Origin: Legionella sainthelensi
Lineage (GTDB): Bacteria > Pseudomonadota > Gammaproteobacteria > Legionellales > Legionellaceae
Reading direction: 5' to 3'
DNA length: 64,000 nucleotides
Assembly: GCF_900637685.1 (NCBI RefSeq)
Contig: NZ_LR134388.1
Location: forward strand, 1,375,501 to 1,439,500
The position numbers were made by a program, and so were the translations under genes. Under the pieces are notes generated by a model. It worked only from the letters and a program-made list of their open reading frames with translations. It was not told where the DNA came from and did no database searches. Shown piece by piece: positions 1-6,899 of the stretch (position 1 is its first letter; the number at the start of each line of letters is the position of its first letter).

Positions 1-77
1 CTTTTAGACTGTTTATGCTTGTCTCGGGCCATTAGTGCTAACATCAAGCAAGAGTCTGACTTATTACTTTTTTAATT

Positions 78-165
78 TGGCGGAGAGAGAGGGATTCGAA
101 CCCTCGATACGTTGCCGTATACACACTTTCCAGGCGTGCGCCTTCGACCGCTCGGCCATCTCTCC
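78..165 (-). tRNA. tRNA-Ser (GGA)
   Basis: Read on the minus strand, this is a complete class II tRNA. The acceptor stem is GGAGAGA/TCTCTCC. The anticodon loop carries GGA (CTGGAAA). There is a long variable arm, a GGTTCGAATCC T-arm, and an encoded CCA (TGG at 78-80 on the plus strand). The long variable arm and GGA anticodon identify serine, reading UCC/UCU codons. Confidence 0.96.
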
Positions 166-177
166 CAATCGGGCAAG

Positions 178-204
178 CTTATACAGGTCAGATGATAAAA
201 TCAA
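178..204 (-). promoter_or_regulatory. Putative promoter of tRNA-Ser
   Basis: On the minus strand a TTGATT -35 (199-204) and a TATAAG -10 (178-183) are separated by 15 bp. A GC-rich stretch just before the tRNA 5' end resembles the discriminator of stable-RNA promoters. The spacer is shorter than ideal, so this is a plausible call only. Confidence 0.45.
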
Positions 205-350
205 CCCTTGTTTTATTTAAACACATAACTTTTAGATGATATTGTATATACTTTTAGATAAAGGGTTCCAAAGACGATTACAATTTCTTAGTATGAAACT
301 TAAATTTTAAGAAAAAATGATCAATCGCGCTCTATATAAAGGATTTTAAC

Positions 351-806
351 ATGCCAGTACGAATTTTACTTGTCGTTTTAAGTCTTATTTCAGCCAATTC
401 AATATGGGCTATTACATGTTACTTTACTCTAGCTAAAGATAATTGCTGGAATAATTATACTGTAACAGTGGATGTGATGGATGCAGCAACAGCCAAAGTT
501 TTAACCACTGCAGTAATACCTCCTGGAAAGTCTTGGGTACGCCAGATTTTTCCTTGTACCCCAAAAGAAAAATTAATATATCGTGCTCAGTTCTCACCTG
601 TAATTTGGGAAAGGGAGAAAGGCCAAATTTATTATGCGAAAAATTATTGGTCTTTACCCAATGACATTAATTCTGGTGATTCGGCATGGAATGTTTCTGT
701 ATGTTATCCCTCAGATTTCTCACAAATTCCACTTCCTCCTGAAGCTACTGGAACATGTAAGTGTGATTTTGATAGCATTCCTATCATACCGCCTAAAAAG
801 ATATAA
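351..806 (+). CDS. Secreted hypothetical protein
   Basis: This 151-residue protein starts with a classic Sec signal peptide: MPVR, then a hydrophobic stretch ending near Ala20. The mature part would be periplasmic or extracellular. It has several cysteines (CYF, NCW, PCT, VCY, CKC), consistent with disulphides, and many aromatic residues. The start is supported by AAGGA eight bases upstream. It stands alone between tRNA-Ser and the NagZ-like gene. I do not recognise the family. Its small size, signal peptide and cysteine content recall the secreted protein at 38064-38462, but I see no clear sequence similarity between them. Confidence 0.8.
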   Translation: MPVRILLVVLSLISANSIWAITCYFTLAKDNCWNNYTVTVDVMDAATAKVLTTAVIPPGKSWVRQIFPCTPKEKLIYRAQFSPVIWEREKGQIYYAKNYWSLPNDINSGDSAWNVSVCYPSDFSQIPLPPEATGTCKCDFDSIPIIPPKKI

Positions 807-876
807 ATAACATTAAGTTAAATATGCGCTGACTTTTTAGGATTCTTTTTCCTTTATAAAGCAGGGGGATAAATTC

Positions 877-1869
877 ATGATTACTTTAAGAAATAAAATT
901 GGTCAAATGCTAATTATGGGATTTGATGGATGCACTCTTCATGCTCAGAGTCCCATGGCTGAGTGGCTCTCTTCAGATGGATTGGGCGGTGTTTTATTAT
1001 TTGATCAAGACGAATCCACAAAATTGTATGGAAAAAATTTAAAAAATGTAACACAAATAAAACAGCTGACCCATTCACTGAATTACTATTCTTCTGAAAT
1101 CAGTTACAAAAATAATGGATTACCCCTATTAATCGCTATAGATTATGAGGGGGGGGCTGTCGATCGTTTGTCTAGAATTGAGGAATGCCTACCAACTATA
1201 AGTGCTTATGACATGGCGCATATGTCACCTGAAGCACTAGAGGCGGAATTGCTACAAATGGCATTAACTTTAAAATCTTTGGGCTTTAATCTTAATTTTG
1301 CTCCAGTTGTTGATTTAAATCTACAAGAAGAGCAAGGCATTATTGGGGCCCTGCATCGTAGTTTTTCAGTTCTTCCTGAACAGGTCATTGGCTTCGCTAA
1401 ACAATTTGTTGATGTTTTTTCTCATCACGGTATCGCATGTTGTTATAAGCATTTTCCAGGCCATGGAAGTGCGCTTGGTGATACGCATAAGGGATTTGTT
1501 GATGTTACGAATACATTTCAAAAAGAAGAGCTAGAGCCCTATGATTCACTGGTACGCGAGATGCATCAGCCGACAATGATTATGACTGCACATGTAGTCA
1601 ACCATCATTTGGACAGTCAGGGATTACCCGCTACGTTATCTTATGAGATTCTAACAGGCCTCTTACGTCAGTCTATCGGCTATGATGGAGTAGTTGTTGC
1701 TGATGATTTACAAATGCAAGCAATCACTGATCATTATTCGCTTGAGGACGCTTTATGTCTGACAATTAATGCAGGGGCTGATATGATTATTTTTGCAAAT
1801 CAATTAGCCAAGGTAACAGCGCCCGAAATAATTGAAGTAATAGAACGCTTAGTCCTTGAGCAAAAATAG
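877..1869 (+). CDS. nagZ: NagZ-like beta-N-acetylhexosaminidase (GH3), C-terminal tail frameshifted
   Basis: This is a glycoside hydrolase family 3 enzyme of the NagZ type, which removes N-acetylglucosamine from peptidoglycan fragments during cytoplasmic cell-wall recycling. Visible motifs are IGQMLIMGFDG at the N-terminus, AIDYEGG, the KHFPGHG loop with its catalytic-type His (about residue 192), and VVADDLQM carrying the nucleophile Asp. An AGGGGG Shine-Dalgarno precedes the start. The frame ends early at 1869, but the next frame continues as IEYQRIEDAYRRIIRLKQQ to a stop at 1949, which is the usual C-terminal helix of this family. One extra A in the A5 run at 1862-1866 would join the two into a 358-residue protein. 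The catalytic core is unaffected either way. Confidence 0.88.
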   Translation: MITLRNKIGQMLIMGFDGCTLHAQSPMAEWLSSDGLGGVLLFDQDESTKLYGKNLKNVTQIKQLTHSLNYYSSEISYKNNGLPLLIAIDYEGGAVDRLSRIEECLPTISAYDMAHMSPEALEAELLQMALTLKSLGFNLNFAPVVDLNLQEEQGIIGALHRSFSVLPEQVIGFAKQFVDVFSHHGIACCYKHFPGHGSALGDTHKGFVDVTNTFQKEELEPYDSLVREMHQPTMIMTAHVVNHHLDSQGLPATLSYEILTGLLRQSIGYDGVVVADDLQMQAITDHYSLEDALCLTINAGADMIIFANQLAKVTAPEIIEVIERLVLEQK

Positions 1870-1951
1870 AATATCAACGTATTGAAGATGCTTATCGACG
1901 GATTATCCGTTTAAAACAACAAATTAATTGTATCGAACTCGTTGGCTAGGC

Positions 1952-1979
1952 TTGACGAATAATCAGGACATGTTAGAAT
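1952..1979 (+). promoter_or_regulatory. Promoter of the polycysteine leader and DAACS transporter
   Basis: TTGACG (1952-1957) and TAGAAT (1974-1979) are separated by 16 bp, a good sigma-70-type promoter. Transcription would start near 1986. This leaves about 170 nt of leader before the transporter start at 2155, enough to hold the leader ORF at 2023-2100. Confidence 0.7.
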
Positions 1980-2022
1980 ATAAATCTTATTGTTTATATT
2001 TTAAACCTTTATAAGGGTTTCT

Positions 2023-2100
2023 ATGTTAATTCCCTCTTACCATATGACTCATCATTCGACCCTCTCTTATTTTAAGCTTATCTGTTGTTGTTGCTGCTGA
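2023..2100 (+). CDS. Polycysteine leader peptide (25 aa, five terminal Cys codons)
   Basis: This 25-residue ORF was found by reading the leader by eye. It starts ATG with AGGG seven bases upstream. It ends with five consecutive cysteine codons (TGT TGT TGT TGC TGC) directly before TGA, giving a peptide ending KLICCCCC. It lies between the promoter at 1952-1979 and the transporter start at 2155. Such an arrangement is the hallmark of amino-acid attenuation: ribosomes stall on the Cys codons when cysteinyl-tRNA is scarce and change expression of the next gene. The AAACC/GGGTTT sequence just upstream could fold over the leader's own Shine-Dalgarno. Between the leader and the transporter lies a pyrimidine-rich stretch. 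I see no classical terminator hairpin, so the mechanism (SD masking, Rho or coupling) is unknown. Confidence 0.72.
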   Translation: MLIPSYHMTHHSTLSYFKLICCCCC

Positions 2101-2154
2101 TCTCATTTTCTTTTTCTTTGCCTTTTTTCTTTCAGTTTTTTAAGGATTTTAAAT

Positions 2155-3432
2155 ATGTGTGCAGCACATCAGCAACCGAAAAAATTCATTTTTAGTACCC
2201 CTTTAATTTATGCTTTGATGATTGGGTTGGGTATTGTCAGTGGTATGTCGGATATCAGTGTTTTAAAAGAGACCGGATTATTGGTTTCCGATTTGTTTAT
2301 TAAACTTTTTAAATGCATCAGTTTACCCATTATTTCGCTATCGATAATTGTTACTTTGGCCAATTATAAAACTGATGGGTTTATGAAAAAAATTTGGAAG
2401 CGAACAATTACATACACTTTTTCGACAACAATAGTGGCTGCAATGATCAGTTGTTTGCTCTATATCGTTATTCATCCTAGCTCCGTCCAGGTCAATTTGG
2501 ATTCTCATGAGGTGAAATCGGCTAGCAGCCTAGGGTATGTTGGTTACTTGGCAAATATTATCCCAACTAACTTATTAGCGCCATTCTTAGAACAGCAAGT
2601 CATGGGGGTATTGTTTTTAAGTATCATTATCGGCATTGCGGTACGTCAAATACCCGATGAAGACTCACGTGACATCATGGCTCGTTTTTTTCGAGGCGCC
2701 CATGGAATGTTTTTGGTGATGACCCGTTGGATTATTTCCGTCATTCCTTTGGGATTGTTTGGCTTTATTACATCCACAGTGGTTCAATTACGTTCTGGTA
2801 TGGACATTAAAGGTATAGGTGAATACTTATTGATTGTTGTTTTAGCGAATTTAATTCAAGGTTTTATTGTATTGCCTTTATGGTTGAAGAAGAACAAAAT
2901 CCAACCTTTTACAGCAATGCGTTCTATGTTACCTGCATTATCGGTAGCTTTTTTCTCTAAGTCTTCTGTGGGGACATTACCGGTGACTATGAGTACCATA
3001 GAGAAGAATCTACAGGTTAAGCCATCAATCAGTCGTTTCGTATTGCCGCTATGTACTAGCATCAATATGAATGGTTGCGCGGCTTTTATTTTTGCGACAG
3101 TGATTTATTTAATGCAAAACCATGGCATGCCAATTTCTTACAGTACAATGGGATTATGGGTTATCATCGCGACTGTTGCTGCGATTGGTAATGCCGGTGT
3201 CCCCATGGGATGCTTTTTTCTAAGCGTGAGCTTATTATCGAGTATGAACGTTCCAATTGTACTTATGGGGGTTATTTTACCTTTCTACGGTTTAATTGAT
3301 ATGCTAGAGACTTCATTAAATGTCTGGTCGGATGCCTGTGTTACTAAGATTGTAAATGATAAAGCAATCGCAGACGCGCAAGATGAATTAAGACCCAGGA
3401 ACGTATCTGCTTATGAGCCAGAGCTCGGTTAA
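2155..3432 (+). CDS. DAACS-family cation symporter, probable cystine/cysteine importer
   Basis: This 425-residue inner-membrane protein belongs to the dicarboxylate/amino acid:cation symporter family (GltP/DctA/TcyP). It has about eight hydrophobic helices. Family re-entrant loop motifs are visible: SSVGTLPVT for the serine-rich HP1, NMNGCA in place of NMDGT in TM7, and GNAGVPMG for HP2. The start ATG follows AAGGA. The DAACS family contains both dicarboxylate/glutamate and L-cystine carriers (TcyP). The sequence alone does not settle the substrate, but the upstream ORF with five Cys codons argues for cystine or cysteine. A hairpin follows the stop codon, consistent with a single-gene unit after the leader. 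Confidence 0.87.
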   Translation: MCAAHQQPKKFIFSTPLIYALMIGLGIVSGMSDISVLKETGLLVSDLFIKLFKCISLPIISLSIIVTLANYKTDGFMKKIWKRTITYTFSTTIVAAMISCLLYIVIHPSSVQVNLDSHEVKSASSLGYVGYLANIIPTNLLAPFLEQQVMGVLFLSIIIGIAVRQIPDEDSRDIMARFFRGAHGMFLVMTRWIISVIPLGLFGFITSTVVQLRSGMDIKGIGEYLLIVVLANLIQGFIVLPLWLKKNKIQPFTAMRSMLPALSVAFFSKSSVGTLPVTMSTIEKNLQVKPSISRFVLPLCTSINMNGCAAFIFATVIYLMQNHGMPISYSTMGLWVIIATVAAIGNAGVPMGCFFLSVSLLSSMNVPIVLMGVILPFYGLIDMLETSLNVWSDACVTKIVNDKAIADAQDELRPRNVSAYEPELG

Positions 3433-3442
3433 AAAGAGTATT

Positions 3443-3488
3443 TTTAAGGGCGTAAGGAGTGAAAGATGCATACGCTTACGTCCTTAAA
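3443..3488 (+). terminator. Long hairpin after the DAACS gene (possible terminator)
   Basis: TTTAAGGGCGTAAG pairs with CTTACGTCCTTAAA across an 18-nt loop, with one mismatch in 14 pairs. It begins ten bases after the transporter stop. There is no strong U-tract after it, so it may protect the 3' end of the mRNA or terminate inefficiently. Confidence 0.5.
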
Positions 3489-3822
3489 GATTTAAAGTGT
3501 TCGCTATAACTGTTCTTATTTGATTTCAATTTCCTCTTGGACTTTTCTATTTAAGTTTAATATTCTGCCTGATTAAGGGAATGAAATTCCTATACAAATA
3601 TAAGTAAATTTGCTAGTGTTTGCACCTGAAAAATTTAGGATACCATTGGTACTTGGCTTTCACTGTCCACGGGTGATGCTTTATGCGAAGGGCATAGCTT
3701 TTACTCACACCGTTTGTATCTCATACATAAAATGCGGGATACAGAAGCTTAGAATGAATGGTCCACTCCATTAAAAATCCGTATTAGAACTAGTCGTTTA
3801 ATTTAAAATTTTAAGGAATAAA
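3489..3822. other. Intergenic stretch without a recognisable gene
   Basis: No ORF with a ribosome-binding site is visible on either strand. The last 40 bases are very AT-rich and contain TTAAGGA, the Shine-Dalgarno for the gene at 3823. Clustered TTAA words occur there but not with the seven-base spacing of a PmrA element. Confidence 0.5.
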
Positions 3823-4293
3823 ATGAAAAAGTTATACGCAATCATAAGCCCTGCATATACTACAGTTGGCGATAGTCTTAAAGATTTATCTTCCTTGGTA
3901 ATTAATCCTTTTCATCAAATGGTGTATGAGCAAGTTTGTGGTTATTCATTAGGCCATGAAGTGGTATTTTTTGATAATATAGAAGAGGCTCGAAAAAGCA
4001 TGGATGCTGGCATTCGTGGTTCAAAATCGGATTCTAGAGCCACAGCTCAAAAGGCGATTATTGAGTTAGATACTGATGATGAAAAAATAACAGGAATTCC
4101 AAAGCTGCATACTGCAGAGGTTCGTAAACTCTATGAACAAGCAGAGCAAGAGCGTTTTTTCAAATCAGTTCGTATTCCTGTCTGGAAAGAACAAGCAATT
4201 GATCCAGTAAAAGACCTCAGTGAGGGAGCATTAGAAGAGTTAAACTTACGTTATCAAGAAAGTAGAAAAGCTGTAACAGCTCAAGTATCGTAA
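3823..4293 (+). CDS. Hypothetical cytoplasmic protein, 156 aa
   Basis: The start ATG has AAGGA at good spacing. The protein begins MKKLYAIISPAYTT and has no signal peptide or membrane segment. The C-terminal half is highly charged and probably helical, with a stretch rich in Glu/Lys (EVRKLYEQAEQERFF). I do not recognise the family. It sits beside the small charged protein at 4561 on the same strand and precedes a run of effector-like genes, so it may be an accessory or effector-associated protein. That is context only. Confidence 0.65.
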   Translation: MKKLYAIISPAYTTVGDSLKDLSSLVINPFHQMVYEQVCGYSLGHEVVFFDNIEEARKSMDAGIRGSKSDSRATAQKAIIELDTDDEKITGIPKLHTAEVRKLYEQAEQERFFKSVRIPVWKEQAIDPVKDLSEGALEELNLRYQESRKAVTAQVS

Positions 4294-4560
4294 AAAACAG
4301 GGTATTGAAAATATTAAAGCAAGTCAAAGCTCATATGACAAATCCTTTGGTTTGCTTTTATCTTATATCTGATGCAGCGTTACCACCTTATGTAAATGAT
4401 TTAATGCACATAATTGATTATGGTTATTTAATACAAACATATGGAGTTTCATTATTGAGAATAACTCGGGCAGCAAGTAAATTTACTATTTAATTTGTAA
4501 TAAATTTGTTTTACTATAGGGCAGATGTACTTTTTTTTTAAAGTAAGGAGTAAGTTTATT

Positions 4561-4779
4561 ATGAAAAGAACAAGCTTTTTTAATAAGGAATTACCAAAAA
4601 AGTTATCCCCAGAGAGCGTAAGGCGTGCTGAGGAGTTTGATAAGCGTGAAAGTGGTGTGGATTATGAGAGAAATAAAGCAGATCATAAAAAACTAACTGC
4701 ATCCATGGAAAAGCGCATAGAACAAGAAAAGAACTACGAGTGTGAATTAACCGAAGAAAGACAGTTAACCTGTAGGTAA
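4561..4779 (+). CDS. Small charged protein, paralogue of the 6650-6871 product
   Basis: ATG at 4561 is preceded by AAGGAG and gives 72 residues; an upstream in-frame start at 4525 lacks support. The protein is almost entirely hydrophilic, rich in Lys/Glu, and probably one or two helices. It aligns along its length with the 73-residue product at 6650-6871 on the opposite strand. Both begin MKR, have a PKK/LS.P segment, an ER.EKE/EEFDKRE segment, then NKxxHKxLxxxxxK. Function unknown. A possible terminator lies about 100 bases downstream. Confidence 0.72.
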   Translation: MKRTSFFNKELPKKLSPESVRRAEEFDKRESGVDYERNKADHKKLTASMEKRIEQEKNYECELTEERQLTCR

Positions 4780-4877
4780 GTAACACAGTTACTACCTATA
4801 AAGTGAAGGCGGTATTTGATGTATTTTCCGCCTCTCAATCACATTTTAGCCAACATAAGCATAAGTGTCCATGCCCC

Positions 4878-4901
4878 ATGCAGCGAAAAACTGCGTTTTT
4901 T
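4878..4901 (+). terminator. Possible intrinsic terminator
   Basis: ATGCAG and CTGCGT form a six-pair stem (one G-U) around a CGAAAAA loop, followed by five T residues. It lies downstream of the small gene ending at 4779. The stem is short, hence moderate confidence. Confidence 0.42.
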
Positions 4902-5051
4902 GGGCACATTTATGAGATTTGAGAAGATTTGGCATGCCCCAACTTATATATATCGAATCTATTCAAAGAACATCGCTCTGCGTCAGAATAAAACGGCCTC
5001 TATATAACTCGCCAACCATTAAGAGATATCTCTTGAAAAAGTTGGAGAGGT

Positions 5052-6464
5052 TCAACCTTTTAAGCGCATAGAAGTGTTAGAGAAGTCTTTTGTTAGATCA
5101 CTTAATTTTTGATCTATATTAGGATAATTATCTGCTAATTGTAATAATGTTTTTACACCAAAACACTTTACCAAGTCTAACGTAAGAGCCGTCAAACCAG
5201 ATCCTCGAATAAAACGATGACCATTTACAGAAACTTCTTTGTTTTGTTGTTGCAGAACTGTAACAATTTCATCGGGAATAGTATCAAGTTTGGAATTATG
5301 GTCAGTATGTTTCGTAATAAAATTTTTCAAGCAAGATACCGAACTTGCATCATCAAGCATATTGATTTGAGCTATATTATTTTCTTTTAATAGTTGAATT
5401 GCCACAATGGTGGTCGCAAGTAATAATCCATTTAATTCAATATCCAATTCTAAAGTTCTTACTGCATTTCGATTTAAAATGCTGATGCTCTCAGTTTCAA
5501 TGTCAGAACCGTAATAAATTTGTTTCTTACCGTCAATAATTTGCTGAAGAAGGCTTTTATGAAAACTGTAAAACTCATGAAATGTATTCGCTAAGTCTTT
5601 TAGAGTGTATTGTTTTGTCAAAATTGAGGAGTTTCGCTCGAACATCATCCCCCATGTTTTAATATTAAAGTCATTGAGTGTATCTGACCCATATGCCCAT
5701 TTATCACGATTAGCTACCCCAACAGCTACGTTATAAATTGTCTCTCTCTCTTGATCTGTAATCTCTAAAGAATGCGCATTAATAATTCGCGCCATTATTT
5801 TATTAAATTCTTTTTTGTCACTGTAACTACTAAATGGTATTGTACAATAAGTTGCCATAAGTATGGGTAGAATTAACTTTTTATCGATTCCCAGTTTCAA
5901 TAACTCAAGCTCAGCAACTAAACAACTTACTTCCTCAACCACTTTGGTGGCTGTGTTTTTAATGAGTGTTGCACTTAATGGGGTAGCGATAGGGTCAATC
6001 CGATAAGAACCAGCTTCTTGTGTAGCGTAGGGTAGTAACGCTTCATGATAACGGCCTTTACGATGAATAACATCATGATAAAATGCCCCAATAATCCCTT
6101 GTGCCACAGCAATCTTCTCATTATCAGGAATGAGAGAATCAAATTGATTGGTTAATCGTTCAAATTCTTCTTGATTTTTTAAAAAAGGCTCAACACGACT
6201 AATAAGTTTGCAATAAGCCTGCTCAGCTGATTTAGGAATTAACTGGCGTGGATGCCCTAAGCCCCGATGGAAAAAACGAGCCTCATCATCATAACATGAT
6301 TTCATTTGAGTAAAACATAACGTTGCTTCAGATTGCGTAATTTCGGGTCGCAATGCCTTTAATGCCCACTCGAAAATAATTTCATCAATCCAGGGATTAC
6401 CTGCTTCCGAAATAGGTTGGTCAGAAAAAATTGAAAATTTACTTATAAGTTGTGGACTTAGCAT
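5052..6464 (-). CDS. HD-domain-like protein, effector candidate (470 aa)
   Basis: The longest frame begins at 6527, but ATG at 6464 has AAGG at correct spacing and a TATAAT -10 lies inside the longer version, so 6464 is the likely start. The N-terminal half contains FFHRGLGH, then FYHDVIHRKG about 65 residues later, and an NRD further on. This spacing of His, His-Asp and Asp resembles HD-type metal-dependent phosphohydrolases. No transmembrane segment or signal peptide is visible. It is the last gene of a minus-strand group that includes the 1016-residue zeta-like protein and a small charged protein. The HD assignment rests on motif pattern only; activity and substrate are unknown. It could be a Dot/Icm effector by context. 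Confidence 0.62.
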   Translation of the reverse strand: MLSPQLISKFSIFSDQPISEAGNPWIDEIIFEWALKALRPEITQSEATLCFTQMKSCYDDEARFFHRGLGHPRQLIPKSAEQAYCKLISRVEPFLKNQEEFERLTNQFDSLIPDNEKIAVAQGIIGAFYHDVIHRKGRYHEALLPYATQEAGSYRIDPIATPLSATLIKNTATKVVEEVSCLVAELELLKLGIDKKLILPILMATYCTIPFSSYSDKKEFNKIMARIINAHSLEITDQERETIYNVAVGVANRDKWAYGSDTLNDFNIKTWGMMFERNSSILTKQYTLKDLANTFHEFYSFHKSLLQQIIDGKKQIYYGSDIETESISILNRNAVRTLELDIELNGLLLATTIVAIQLLKENNIAQINMLDDASSVSCLKNFITKHTDHNSKLDTIPDEIVTVLQQQNKEVSVNGHRFIRGSGLTALTLDLVKCFGVKTLLQLADNYPNIDQKLSDLTKDFSNTSMRLKG

Positions 6465-6503
6465 AATTACCTTAGAAATCGAGCATTTATTTGCAAATAA
6501 AAC

Positions 6504-6531
6504 ATTATACATGATCTTTTTGTACACACAA
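6504..6531 (-). promoter_or_regulatory. Promoter of the HD-like gene
   Basis: On the minus strand a perfect TATAAT (6504-6509) is preceded by TTGTGT (6526-6531) with a 16-bp spacer. Its position inside the longest ORF supports the shorter start at 6464. Confidence 0.55.
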
Positions 6532-6649
6532 TGAATGTATATTGATTTATTTGCATATTAAATAAATATTAAAATTCTCGCTTCATCTACTATGCACTAT
6601 TACTCATTATATAGTGAACCAGAGGTGTACAAAATAGTCTATTCACAGA

Positions 6650-6871
6650 CTAATTCCTCGGTCTAATAATAGGAGTAGAATTTTGTTCTTGCTGTTGTTC
6701 CTCCTTTTGCAAATGTTTTGACAGTGCTTTATGGTTTATTTTATTTTCTTCAGCAATATATCCATTATCATGTCGATCATATTCCTTTTCAATTCTTTCA
6801 AATTGCTCCTTTTTAGGATTACTTAATTTATCTTTTGACTTTGGTTCTATCTTCGTGAATAAACGTTTCAT
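6650..6871 (-). CDS. Small charged protein, paralogue of the 4561-4779 product
   Basis: This 73-residue, very hydrophilic protein is rich in Lys, Glu and Gln. An AGGAGA-type Shine-Dalgarno precedes the ATG. It lies 28 bases downstream of the large zeta-like gene on the same strand and is probably cotranscribed with it. It resembles the 72-residue product at 4561-4779 (MKR start, similar central EKEYD segment, then NKxNHKALSKH). No motif suggests a function. A small acidic/basic helical partner or chaperone-like role is possible but unproven. Confidence 0.7.
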   Translation of the reverse strand: MKRLFTKIEPKSKDKLSNPKKEQFERIEKEYDRHDNGYIAEENKINHKALSKHLQKEEQQQEQNSTPIIRPRN

Positions 6872-6899
6872 TGTTATCTCCTGCTAATTTATTGACATG

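Noticed and set aside
35..220. 61-residue ORF across tRNA-Ser
   Set aside because: It runs antisense through the tRNA gene and has no ribosome-binding site.
4305..4493. 62-residue ORF after the 3823 gene
   Set aside because: It starts with TTG without a Shine-Dalgarno, has irregular composition and shows no recognisable domain.
4816..5007. 63-residue ORF
   Set aside because: No ribosome-binding site; it overlaps a probable terminator.
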